DNA of 64,000 nucleotides from Pseudonocardiales bacterium (lineage in GTDB: Bacteria; Actinomycetota; Actinomycetes; Mycobacteriales; Pseudonocardiaceae): the NCBI GenBank assembly GCA_023252195.1, contig JAHEXI010000012.1, forward strand, positions 1 through 64,000. The letters are read 5' to 3'. The notes below the pieces were generated by a model. That model searched no databases, was not told the DNA's origin, and saw only the letters and a program-made list of their open reading frames with translations. Both the position numbers and the translations under genes were made by a program. Positions 55,061-63,460 of this stretch are shown piece by piece. Within the stretch, counting starts at the first letter, position 1. Each line of letters begins with the position of its first letter.

Positions 55061-56805
55061 GCGCTCGCTCCTTCGGGACCGTTGTTACCGATCCCGTTGT
55101 TGATGATCTGGGCGCTCATTCCTGCGGCCATTTGTTCGACCGTCATTTGACCGCCGCCCATGTTGAGTACCCCGCTGTTGATGATGTTGGTTGCCTGTTT
55201 CTCGAATACTGAGGTGTCCACCCCGTACTCGGTGAGGAAGTCCTTCGTGGCCTTGAGAATCCGCTGCTCGACTATCTTCATGTGGTCATAGATCGTGGTG
55301 CGGTCCAGTTGAGCGTTGTCCCACGCGTCGGCGATCTCCTCGCGCACCGCCACGTTTAGCTCTATCGATCGATGTCCGGTAACGACCGTGCGTTCCTTCT
55401 GCGCCCACCAGGCCCGTCCGAGAACCCGGGGAATCTCAAGCAGCCGCCACAGCCGCCGGAGGTCCTCGGGCACGGCCAGGGCGCAGCGCACTGCCGAGTG
55501 AAGCAGGGCTCCGGTTCCTCGCTCACTGGACCAATCGATCACGTGGTAGTTCTCTGGTGTTCGGGTGAGTGCACAGGTGGCGACATCGAGGCTCAGGCAG
55601 CGGCCCTTGACGCTGACCCGCAGGAGCACAGTGGCCACCAACTCCCCACCGAAGATCGGCACGCTGATCTCCAGGAAGTGATGCCCGGCGTGCCGGTGGT
55701 CGTTGATGATCGTCCAGATCTCGAGCTTTCCCCATCTCCTGCGGAGGAGGTCAGCGTTGGCGGGGAAATCGGCAGCGGCAATGTAGATCCGGTCCCGCAC
55801 CTTCAGCCCCGGGAGATTTTCCGCGCCGGGGTCGGACCCGAGTTCGGTCAACGCGGTACGCAAGGTCTCGACCAGTTTGCGGGCGGGGAACGGGGGCTTG
55901 GTGTATTCACGCTCCGCCAAGCTCCCATCGCCGGGCTTGAGCAGTTGCACCGTCAACGGCGGCAACCAGCGGTTCACCAGCCTACCGCTGCCCACGAAGG
56001 GCGATGGCCTCTCAGAACGCGCCAGCAGATCCAGGGGATCGGCGTCGTCACTCCGATGCGGAGGACGGTGATAGACGACGCAAGTGTAATCTTGCTGTTC
56101 GTTAATGATCTTCTCTCGGCGAGTCAGTGTCACCGGCCGCAGCGTCTCTGGGTGGGCGACAGCTGAGAGCAGACGCTGGCGTACCACCCCGGCAACGATC
56201 GCACAGCAGACGAGAACAGAGCTGATCACGGTCGCCTGCCAAGCTGCGGAGGCAAGCGGAACCTGGAGAAGGAAGGACACCGCAAGCGGGCACAGCGCCG
56301 CGATCAGGCAACAGGCGAGCATCGCCTTGAGAAGTCGCTTACGGCTCTTCAGATTCGGCTCGGACAAACGTCGACGCGGCACGTCGACTCGGAAGCCCCA
56401 GTGTTTGGACGCCTCTTCGACGTGCCGCCGGAACACTTCGGGAAACTCCTGGGCGATCTTGCGGAGCAGGAGGCAGAGCACGACTGCGCAACAGACGATC
56501 ACAACGGCCAACAGGCCGTCGATCGCCAGGCCGGCTGCCAGAATGACCAGCATCGCGAACAGGTGCCCGCTGTCCAGCAGCCAGGACCGCCAGGCATTCC
56601 GGATGACCGGCACGAGATCGAATCCATAGGACGGCGCGATCCGCTTCCGTGCCTCGTTGTGAACCTTCCGGATGATCAGATCACGGAACGACGGGTCGAC
56701 GTACACACCTGCGCACAGGTGGCGCGTTGCCGCCGAATCGATGGGCAGGTGCGTGTCATGGCTAGCGTGTGCTTGCCGGATGGGTGTGACCAGCGCGTCG
56801 CTCAT
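55057..56805 (-). CDS. Four-TM membrane protein with C-terminal amyloid-like motif
   Basis: 582 residues. Two TM pairs, about 78-115 (FAMLVILAAGLAIDGLLAVV) and about 155-207 (LLKAMLACCLIAALCPLAVS), are followed by a cytoplasmic-looking alpha/beta region of about 300 residues (VRDRIYIAAADFPANADLLR, HHFLEISVPIFGGELVATVL). A helical stretch then leads to the C-terminal motif IINSGVLNMGGGQ ... EQMAAGMSAQI at 541-567. I do not recognise the middle domain. The arrangement suggests a membrane sensor that passes a signal to the nucleosidase encoded next. A -35/-10 pair lies upstream, overlapped by operator-like repeats. Confidence 0.75.
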   Translation of the reverse strand: MSDALVTPIRQAHASHDTHLPIDSAATRHLCAGVYVDPSFRDLIIRKVHNEARKRIAPSYGFDLVPVIRNAWRSWLLDSGHLFAMLVILAAGLAIDGLLAVVIVCCAVVLCLLLRKIAQEFPEVFRRHVEEASKHWGFRVDVPRRRLSEPNLKSRKRLLKAMLACCLIAALCPLAVSFLLQVPLASAAWQATVISSVLVCCAIVAGVVRQRLLSAVAHPETLRPVTLTRREKIINEQQDYTCVVYHRPPHRSDDADPLDLLARSERPSPFVGSGRLVNRWLPPLTVQLLKPGDGSLAEREYTKPPFPARKLVETLRTALTELGSDPGAENLPGLKVRDRIYIAAADFPANADLLRRRWGKLEIWTIINDHRHAGHHFLEISVPIFGGELVATVLLRVSVKGRCLSLDVATCALTRTPENYHVIDWSSERGTGALLHSAVRCALAVPEDLRRLWRLLEIPRVLGRAWWAQKERTVVTGHRSIELNVAVREEIADAWDNAQLDRTTIYDHMKIVEQRILKATKDFLTEYGVDTSVFEKQATNIINSGVLNMGGGQMTVEQMAAGMSAQIINNGIGNNGPEGASA

Positions 56806-56830
56806 GGTGGCCCCCTCACGAGAATTTAAG

Positions 56831-56841
56831 GTCAGGTCGAC
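56831..56841. promoter_or_regulatory. Operator-like repeat GTCA-GGT-CGAC (one mismatch)
   Basis: It differs from GTCA-N3-TGAC by one base and overlaps the -10 end of the minus-strand promoter. A longer dyad, ttaaggtc ... gactttaa, surrounds it (56826-56846). Confidence 0.5.
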
Positions 56842-56869
56842 TTTAATGGGCTCTAGAGGTTAGAGTCAA
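56841..56869 (-). promoter_or_regulatory. Promoter of the membrane-protein / nucleosidase operon
   Basis: On the minus strand: TTGACT (56869-56864), a 17-base spacer, TTAAAG (56846-56841), then about 35 bases to the ATG at 56805. Operator-like repeats overlap both boxes, consistent with repression. Confidence 0.55.
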
Positions 56870-56875
56870 GGTGAC
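56865..56875. promoter_or_regulatory. Operator-like inverted repeat GTCA-AGG-TGAC
   Basis: A perfect GTCA-N3-TGAC dyad over the -35 box of the minus-strand operon and immediately upstream of the Shine-Dalgarno of the NUDIX gene on the + strand. Same core as the sites at 52515 and 52562. Confidence 0.62.
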
Positions 56876-56892
56876 CTATAGGAGGTGATCCG

Positions 56893-57579
56893 GTGTCTGT
56901 GTCTGTGACGGTGGACTTGGTGATCTTGACCGTGCGCGATGACGAGCTGCAGGTCCTGGTCGTGGAGCGAGGAAACCCACCGTTCGAAGGGCAGCTCGCT
57001 CTACCCGGCGGATACCTGCGGGGCCGGGAGACCCTCGACGAGGCCGCGGTGCGCGAACTCCACGAGGAGACCGGCGTGGACGGGATCCGGCTGCATCTTG
57101 AGCAGCTGCGGACCTATAGCGATCCGGCACGGGACCCGCGAGGCCGAGTGATCACCGCCGCATACCTCGCACTCGGGCCCGATCTGCCGACACCAGTGGC
57201 CGGGACGGATGCACGCGAGGCGTACTGGGTACCAGTCAAGACCGCCATGCAGGACGGTGCATTGGCGTTCGATCACGTCCAGATCCTGCGCGACGGTGTG
57301 GAGCGGGCCCGCTCGAAGCTCGAATACACCACCATCGCGATGATGTTCTGCACCGAGCCGTTCACCGTCGGCGATCTGCGACGGGTGTACGAAGTCATCT
57401 GGGGAATGCCGCTCGACCCGAGCAATTTCCGCCGCAAGATCACCCGTGCCGACGGATCCCTCGAACCAACCGGAGACCGGCGCGTCCACACGACAGGCCG
57501 CCCCGCAGCACTGTACCGCCGGGGAGCAGCGAGCCTGCTCATGCCGCCGTTCCTACGAACCCACGAGTACGCGTCATAG
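56893..57579 (+). CDS. Second NUDIX-domain NrtR-like regulator
   Basis: 228 residues; the GTG start follows TAGGAGGTGAT. NUDIX domain with LALPGGYLRGRETLDEAAVR then ELHEETGV (complete NUDIX box). The C-terminal winged helix reads FTVGDLRRVYEVIWGMPLDP then SNFRRKITRADG. It is closely related along its length to the NUDIX regulator at 51.8-52.5 kb. It is divergent from the membrane/nucleosidase operon and separated from it by only 87 bases that contain the two operator-like repeats, so it is the obvious candidate regulator. Confidence 0.87.
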   Translation: MSVSVTVDLVILTVRDDELQVLVVERGNPPFEGQLALPGGYLRGRETLDEAAVRELHEETGVDGIRLHLEQLRTYSDPARDPRGRVITAAYLALGPDLPTPVAGTDAREAYWVPVKTAMQDGALAFDHVQILRDGVERARSKLEYTTIAMMFCTEPFTVGDLRRVYEVIWGMPLDPSNFRRKITRADGSLEPTGDRRVHTTGRPAALYRRGAASLLMPPFLRTHEYAS

Positions 57580-57918
57580 CATTTTGTGAGTTCCTTTCTT
57601 TACTAGCTTGTTGATCCTCCCCTGGAGGCTCGTTTTCCAGATCGCTACGATTAAATAAAACAGTAGAGCCGCCAGTTCAGAGTTCGGAGCCGGCCCAACG
57701 CAAGCCGCCAGCACTTCTGTTCGAGGCCACCCTCTTCCAACCAAGGAACCGCACGGCCCGCCTTCAGCGGCTAGCGCAGCGATAACGGGTGACCGAAACG
57801 TCGACGACCAGGAGCAAGGACGAACAACTCACGGCAGACACTCGCACACCCGCAACAGCGAAAAAACCTAGAGCACAGCCCTGGTTCTTGTGGTTGTACC
57901 ATCAGAAAGGAAATTAGA
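57580..57918. other. Intergenic, no supported gene
   Basis: AT-richer spacer between the NUDIX gene and the membrane-anchored protein. Short frames only; no clear hairpin terminator found by eye. Confidence 0.5.
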
Positions 57919-58677
57919 GTGAATTGGAGTGAGGTTTCTGCGCCGATCATCGCAGATCTGCGCAACGGCCAGCACCGGGAGGCATATACAATATTCTCCG
58001 TCGGGTTTGCGCTAACCTTGCTGGGCTTGTTCGGGGTCGCGTCCCAGCCAGTGCTTCTCAGCGGAATTCTGATCGCCGCTACCTTCTTGGTCTTCCAAAC
58101 TACCATCCGGCTTGACGGCGCCGCGGGGACTCTAGAATCATTCCTTAAAAGCCGCAACGCCCTGGGCGCATTCAACACCATCATACCCGACGGGGGCGAA
58201 CTGTGGGTCTACGGGCCTACCGCGGTCAACGTGCTCGTCAATGCGCCTGATATCAAGGCCAAGGTTCTCAGCAAGGGCGGCCGCGTCCGCATAGTCGTGC
58301 AGGACCCCTCTTCAGACGCCATGCGCCACACCAAGAACCAGCTTGACGATACTTTAGACTTTGACCATACCCTTGCCTCATCGATTGCCACACTGCGTAG
58401 GATGCGCACCTGGGGAGACTGCGATTATCGCTTGCTCGCGTGCAACCCCGGGTTCAGTCTCGTCGTGATCAACCCGAACAAACCTGACGGGTTCCTTATC
58501 CTGGAGATGCACGGCTTCAGCGACGATACCATCACTGGCCGCATGCATATAAGGATCAGCCGGACAGATTCGTTGCACTGGTTCGACTACTGGGCCAGCC
58601 GATTCAACAATTTGTGGCAACAGGGTAAAAGTGACAATATATTGACTGAGTCAAGGCGCTCTGCACAACGAAGCTGA
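57919..58677 (+). CDS. Membrane-anchored protein with PLD-like fold
   Basis: 252 residues from GTG 57919, with AAAGGAA upstream. Two TM segments at residues about 24-62 (FSVGFALTLLGLFGVASQPV, LLSGILIAATFLVF). The soluble part follows the plan of phospholipase-D-like domains: GGELWVYGPTAVNVLVN, AKVLSKGGRVRIVVQDPSS, and a final DSLHWFDYWASRFNNLWQQ. The HxK catalytic pair of true PLD enzymes is not evident, so it may be a non-enzymatic or divergent member. It lies downstream of the NUDIX gene and may belong to the same defence island. Confidence 0.6.
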   Translation: MNWSEVSAPIIADLRNGQHREAYTIFSVGFALTLLGLFGVASQPVLLSGILIAATFLVFQTTIRLDGAAGTLESFLKSRNALGAFNTIIPDGGELWVYGPTAVNVLVNAPDIKAKVLSKGGRVRIVVQDPSSDAMRHTKNQLDDTLDFDHTLASSIATLRRMRTWGDCDYRLLACNPGFSLVVINPNKPDGFLILEMHGFSDDTITGRMHIRISRTDSLHWFDYWASRFNNLWQQGKSDNILTESRRSAQRS

Positions 58678-58691
58678 AACGACAGGTTCTG

Positions 58692-59511
58692 ATTGGCGCC
58701 GTTTCGTTGGTGGATCAACTCTACTCGGGCAGGCTGGGCGGATGCGCCGTCGCGAGGTCCGGACACCACTGCCCAGCTCCAGCTTCGCGGGTTCCGGTTC
58801 CCTCCGGAGATGATCACTGTGGCCGTCAATGGTACCTGCGCTATGCGCTCTCGTACCGGGATGTCGAGGAGCTGCTGGCAGAGCGCGGCATCACCGTCGA
58901 TCACGTGACCGTGTTCCAGTGGGTTCAACGGCTCACGCCACTGCTCATCGACGTAGCCCGGCCCTGCCGGCACGCTCCGGGAGATCGCTGGTTCGTCGAC
59001 GAAACCTACGTCAAGATCGCTGGGCGGTCGGTCTACCTGTACCGCGCGATCGACCAGTTCGGGCATGTCATCGACGTGCTGGTCTCCGAGAAGCGGGATC
59101 TGGCAGCCACCCGCCGATTCTTCAGCCAGGCGCTGACCACCACCACGCTCACCCCGGTCGAGGTCATCACCGACCAGGCGGCGGTCTACCCGCACCGTTC
59201 TCGAGAAGTTAGCTCCAGGCGCCTGGCACCACACCGAGCCCTACGCCAACAACCGGATCGAAGCCGACCACGGCCGCTTGAAATCCCGGCTGCGACCGAT
59301 GCGCGGGCTCAAACAGCTTTGCTGCGCACGGGTGATCACCACCGGGCACGCGTTCATCCAGAACATCCGCCGCGGGCACTACGAACTCGGGATCGAAGAA
59401 CCGCTGAACTTGCGGGTCCTGGCTGCCTTCACCGAGCTGACCCAGGCGATCTGATCAGATCACGGAACAGATCCAGGCTGCCACCGCTTCGCGCAACGCA
59501 ACAGCACCCTT
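58692..59511 (+). pseudogene. Second IS6-family element, transposase frameshifted twice
   Basis: Ends ggcgccgtttcgttgg at 58692 and caacgcaacagcaccc at about 59511 form an imperfect inverted pair of IS6 type. The transposase reads FRFPPEMITVAV in one frame, then after a one-base loss near 58830 WYLRYALSYRDVEELLAERG through DETYVKIAGRSVYLYRAID. After one extra base near 59193 it continues APGAWHHTEPYANNRIEADH to FTELTQAI. Both catalytic Asp and the Glu are present but the gene cannot be read through. Confidence 0.85.
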
Positions 59512-59692
59512 GACCCAACTCCGGCTCGCGAGGACACCGAAACGGTCCGAGGTGTGCACTTCGTACGAGGTCGTAGTCGGCGTTTGCCGACACTGCGAGT
59601 GGAACCGATCCGTCGTACATACCGTCCGAACCGTCGCAGCTATCCGAAGAAAAAAAGGACACGGCAACTGACCGAGTTGTGCACACCAAGCG

Positions 59693-59746
59693 CGGACATC
59701 TCGACAAGCTCGGACATCTCGACAAGCTCGGACATCTCGACGTTCA
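59693..59746 (+). repeat. 18-bp direct tandem repeat, 2.7 copies
   Basis: cggacatctcgacaagct occurs twice in tandem and then a third partial copy, cggacatctcgac. On the minus strand it would encode repeated VEMSEL. Confidence 0.75.
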
Positions 59747-59947
59747 TCAGCTCCAACGACGTCTGGCAACGCCACACATGAGGAGCCCCGGGCTCCTGAT
59801 CGATCAAGGCGCACCGCGAGTTCACAGTGGATCGCCTGGGTGCGAATGTGGGTGCCAGCTGGGGTCCACTAGTGCCAAGGATGCGGTTTTCGGTGCCAAT
59901 GCTGCAGTTGTTATCGCAGGTAGGTGCGTAATGCGACAGTGAATGGC

Positions 59948-59995
59948 CGTCTCATAATCCGTCAGGTCGTGGGTTCGATCCCCCACCCGCCCTAC
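59948..59995 (+). repeat. tRNA-Met 3' half (att-like, right copy)
   Basis: Starts with the same 31 bp as 46654-46684 and continues to the end of the acceptor stem (cccccacccgccc). The anticodon loop CTCATAA marks tRNA-Met. There is no 5' half upstream, so this is a displaced 3' fragment, as left when an integrative element enters the 3' end of a tRNA gene. The intact gene would lie to the left, outside the window. Confidence 0.7.
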
Positions 59996-60213
59996 CCGAT
60001 GACCAGCACAGAGAAGTGCGGGATCGTGTCGATCAGGACTGCTACCAGGTCGGGCGGGTAGTGGGGGTCGTTGATCATGCATCATCTTTAGTATCCGAAC
60101 CGACGAGGCATTATCCCAGGTCCTACGGCGGCAAGTTGTGCAGAAGCTGGCTGGCCCAGCGGCTGACGCATGAGAGAAAACTTACCGCTCCCGTCCATGC
60201 GTATCCCGCATCG

Positions 60214-60921
60214 TTACCCCTCGGTCCAGAGCTGGCGGATCGGAGCACCGCTGCTGATGGCCTGAGTGCGGGGCAGGACGGCGATATTACGGTCCTGCCG
60301 GATCTTAGCGAGCTGATTCGCGGCCCGGTTTGTGAGAACGGCCAGCTGCGGGATCGGCAGCGGCGCGTCTCCCGGGTTGGACGGCGTCACCGGGTTGAAC
60401 CGCTCGTGGGTGAGCAACCCGGCGGCGCTGCGATACAAGTTACGGGCATGGGCGATCGACTCGTCGGTCTCGGTGGCGAATTCGGAGTCGGCGTAGTCAA
60501 GCAGGCAGCTAGTGATCGCCAGCATGGTGGCACGCAGGTACGGATACGGGCGTTTAGTAATCAGTGTGAACGGATCGAAGGCTGTCCAATCGGTGAGAGC
60601 GAGATCAGGGTGGGCGGCAGGGGTGGATCTTTCGTTGTTGACTTCATCATAGATGGAGTTGTAGGGGAAGATAATCGACAACCGGTCCAGCGCGGCCTGA
60701 TAGTAGCCGTCGGCGTGCAATCGCTGCGCAATGAGCATCGGCACCGCCCAAAACACCTCAAGTGCCAGGTTCGGGTCAGTGTGGCCTAGCAGCCCGGACA
60801 ACCTCGCCAACACAGCCTGCGCAGACGTGTAGGGAGTCTGGGGGTACGGTCCCCATTTGGAGTCCGGCGCCACGAAACCTTGCGCATCCGCCCCGAGATT
60901 TTTCTGCAGCAGTGGCAACAC
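60214..60921 (-). pseudogene. Fragment of a Tc-toxin A subunit (TcA-like)
   Basis: The 235-residue frame matches the conserved region before the TcB-binding end of TcA proteins: FWAVPMLIAQRLHADGYYQA, LDRLSIIFPYN, TKRPYPYLRATMLAITSCLL, DESIAHARNLYRSAAGLL, then PIPQLAVLTNRAANQLAKIR. Full TcA proteins exceed 2000 residues. Here the frame is open only to 61005 upstream, near an IS1380 copy, and stops at 60214 right after ISSGAPIRQLWTEG. Both ends are lost, so it is a relic unless expressed as a solo domain. Confidence 0.65.
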
Positions 60922-61136
60922 CTCGGTCGCGTAGGTTTTGGTCGGCCCGGCGGGGTCAAGGCCCGGCCTGGATTTTGCACCGGGGTGACGGCCTTGGCCC
61001 CTGAACTACAGTATTGTCATTTTGATCATCGTTTCCTGTTCGTGGACATGGCCGGAGTCCGATCGTCGCGTCGGGGCGCCGGGTTCCACTCTCCGGTCGG
61101 TGTTCCTTCCATGATTGTCGGGGCAGATGGTGCTGG

Positions 61137-62546
61137 TCAGGTCGGCGCCGGCAGCGCCGTGACCGCTCGCCAGGCGTTAATCACGTCGTTGGTCCAGGGC
61201 CAGTCCGCGCGGAGGTGCAGCCATCGTTTGCGTTGCCCGCGGGTCAGTCGGGCGGGCAGGTGCAGCAGCCGGTAGCGGAGCAGTTTCGGGGCTGCGTCGC
61301 GGAGTTCACCGGCGGGGAGGGCGAGGTAGCGGAAGCAGGCCAGCAGGTTCGCGGCCAGGGCGACGATCTGGGTCCAGGCCACGTTGATCGACCAGTGCCG
61401 GGAGGGCCACCGGTTCAGGCCCAGGTCCTTGGCTTGTTTGACGTCGTTCTCCACGTGGACGTGCGAGCGGTGCCGCGCGTCGAGCCAGGCGAGCTGCCCG
61501 ACTGTGGTGTTGGTGGCGATGAGCTGGTAGCGGCGCCCGAGCTCGCGTTCGCGCCCGGTGGCCCGCTTGCGGTAGCGGGGGTGCAGCGGCTCGTCGCGCA
61601 CGATGACTCGCAGCCCCGGGATCTTCTCCTGCCACGAGCCGAGATCGAGCAGGCCGGTCAGATCCGCGACGAACGTGTCGGCGGTGATGTCGCCGTTCTG
61701 GTCGATCCCGGGAGTGCGCGCCCCGGCGGGCAGCCGCGCAATCGCGTCCATCTCGGTGTCGGTGCACGACCAACCCACCGAGAACTCCCAGTTCCGCCCC
61801 CGGACCCCGCCGCCAGCGGCGATGTGTTCGAGCAGGTCGTGGGAGAACCTGGCACCGTCCAGACGCACCAACATCCGGCGCCGGTAGCGGCCTGGCAACC
61901 GCGAGGTCGCCAGGTCCAGCAGGGCAATGTTGTCGGTGGCGCAGTTGGAGGTGGCGTTGCCGGGGCGGGGGTCGATCGCCAGCACGTCGTCGGTGTTGTC
62001 GCAGGTGGCCAGGTTGGGGCAGAACCCGATCCCACCCTTATAGGTGGCCCGCGCGTTCTCCTTCTCCGAGCTGGCGAACACGATCGAGGCGTCCAGATCC
62101 ACCACGGTGATCCCCCTCAGCTCCCGCCCGGCCACCCGCAGCCAGGGGAACCCTTCCGGGCGGTTGGCCAGCAATCTCCACCAGTGCCGCCGGAAGCGGG
62201 CCACGGCGGTGTTGATCCGGATCAGCTGGAGATCGCCGACCTCTGACAATGCCCGCCACACCGTTGGGTTCGACGGCACCGGCCCGATCACCGGCCCGAG
62301 GTGGCGCAGGCCCTGGAAGTCGCTGATCGCCTCCCCGCCCAGGATCTGCGCCACAGCCAGGTCGATCAGCACTTGGCCCCGGTCATAGACCGGGTCGAAC
62401 CTGCACCGCGCCATCGCCGCCGACAGCCCGGCGCGCAGCCCGCTCCGCTCAGCCAACAGCCGCACCGGCAGCGCCCCGGCGAACCCGACCAGGCGATCAT
62501 CATCGCCGACGAGTTCCAGCCGGTCAGCCCATGAAGTATCTTGCAC
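61137..62546 (-). CDS. IS1380-family transposase (third copy)
   Basis: 469 residues in one open frame: IDLAVAQILGGEAISDFQGL, TVVDLDASIVFASSEKENAR (Asp), GFCPNLATCDNTDDVLAIDP, MLVRLDGARFSHDLLEHIAA (Asp), HRSHVHVENDVKQAKDLGLN (Glu), and INVAWTQIVALAANLLACFR. Upstream, aggtgcacct sequences at 62551 and 62601 may be end repeats. It is closer in plan to the copy at 44.4 kb than to the one at 24.4 kb. It may have truncated the TcA-like gene. Confidence 0.9.
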   Translation of the reverse strand: MQDTSWADRLELVGDDDRLVGFAGALPVRLLAERSGLRAGLSAAMARCRFDPVYDRGQVLIDLAVAQILGGEAISDFQGLRHLGPVIGPVPSNPTVWRALSEVGDLQLIRINTAVARFRRHWWRLLANRPEGFPWLRVAGRELRGITVVDLDASIVFASSEKENARATYKGGIGFCPNLATCDNTDDVLAIDPRPGNATSNCATDNIALLDLATSRLPGRYRRRMLVRLDGARFSHDLLEHIAAGGGVRGRNWEFSVGWSCTDTEMDAIARLPAGARTPGIDQNGDITADTFVADLTGLLDLGSWQEKIPGLRVIVRDEPLHPRYRKRATGRERELGRRYQLIATNTTVGQLAWLDARHRSHVHVENDVKQAKDLGLNRWPSRHWSINVAWTQIVALAANLLACFRYLALPAGELRDAAPKLLRYRLLHLPARLTRGQRKRWLHLRADWPWTNDVINAWRAVTALPAPT

Positions 62547-62822
62547 GGAAGAGGTGCACCTGCCTCAGCCAGACTACGATCTTCGAGAAATCGCATTCTG
62601 CCTGGTCAGGTGCACCTCTCCCGCGTTCTACAGCCGTCTCAGACCCGACGTGTCCCAGCTCGATGAAAGACGGAGGCCGGCCCGGCGGTCAGCGCATCGC
62701 ACAGCTTGATGAACGCATTCGAGGGCGAGTCGCTGCCTGCTGGACGGGCTCTGTTCGCGAGCATGCCTGGGTCAAGCGCCGCTCCGGGAACAGGAAGGCG
62801 GTGGTCGCCGACTTCCAGCTAC
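62547..62822. other. IS end sequences and unassigned DNA
   Basis: Two copies of aggtgcacct (62551 and 62601) probably mark the upstream end of the IS1380 element. No gene is supported in the remainder. Confidence 0.45.
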
Positions 62823-63165
62823 TCAGCGTCCCGATCCACGCCCACGCCTGGTGGATGCGTCCAGCGGTGTCCCCGCCTGGCTGGCGAAGACGAGGCCGTG
62901 CTCCCGCCAGCGCTTGCCCGTCGCCAGCCGCTGCCTCGCCTGCCGTACGTGGTGGGTGCGGAGCGCCTCAGCGGCCTGCGTGGGCAGTTCCAGTGTCCGG
63001 CGTGACTTCTCCGGTCTTGGTGTCACCGTGGGCACGCACCGAGCGCCAGACGTAGATCGCGAACCGCTGGTGATCGAACCCGGCTTCGGACCTCGGGTGC
63101 TGGTCTCCGACAGCTACCGGGTATGGATCGGACTCGATCAACTCGACGTCGTGGTTCTGGTTCAT
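62823..63165 (-). pseudogene. Frameshifted fragment of a phage-type integrase
   Basis: The minus strand reads IYVWRSVRAHGDTKT and, one base out of frame, EKSRRTLELPTQAAEALRTH, RLATGKRWREHGLVFASQ, GTPLDAS. This is the region between the first catalytic Arg and the HxxR motif of actinobacterial tyrosine integrases (TKTxKSRRTLxLP). An extra base after TKT breaks the frame, and catalytic blocks on both sides are missing. The start of the frame (MNQNHDVELIESDPYPVAVG) overlaps an upstream minus-strand stop. Confidence 0.6.
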
Positions 63166-63460
63166 CGGTCCTCCTCTTCCTCGGTCGGGTCGGCATCGAG
63201 CTCGGCGTGCACGGTCCTCGCCATGGGCCGGATCCTGCGTGCGAGGTGGATTTCGGTCGCCCAGGCTCCCTCCGACGAAGGACGTCTCCGGGACGAAGAC
63301 AGCGTCCTGAAGCCGACACTCGGCCGCAGTCGTGGCGTTCCTCGTCGCTTGGCAATCTTCGATGACGGCATCGGGGCAACTGTGGTGAACGTTGAACCGC
63401 CCACCTCCGATGTCTGACCACGAATGGATCTAGGGGAATGGCGCGGAGGGTGGCTTAGAA
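63166..63460. other. Unassigned, possible small minus-strand gene
   Basis: A minus frame ending MARTVHAELDADPTEEEEDR stops at 63162, overlapping the next ATG (ATGA). Its upstream part has no clear coding character. Confidence 0.35.

Larger units (their letters stand above)
59512..60213. other. Repeat- and att-bearing region without a supported gene
   Basis: Contains an 18-bp tandem repeat (59693-59746), gggtgcgaa/ggtgcca-type short units near 59835-59900, and the tRNA-Met 3' half at 59948-59995. No convincing coding sequence. Confidence 0.55.

Noticed and set aside
59948-59995. A complete tRNA-Met gene
   Set aside because: Only the anticodon arm, T-arm and acceptor 3' strand are present; there is no 5' acceptor or D-arm upstream.
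63023-63421. Arg/Pro-rich minus-strand frame of 132 codons
   Set aside because: Shadow-like composition with no recognisable motif; the competing frames here contain the integrase relic.
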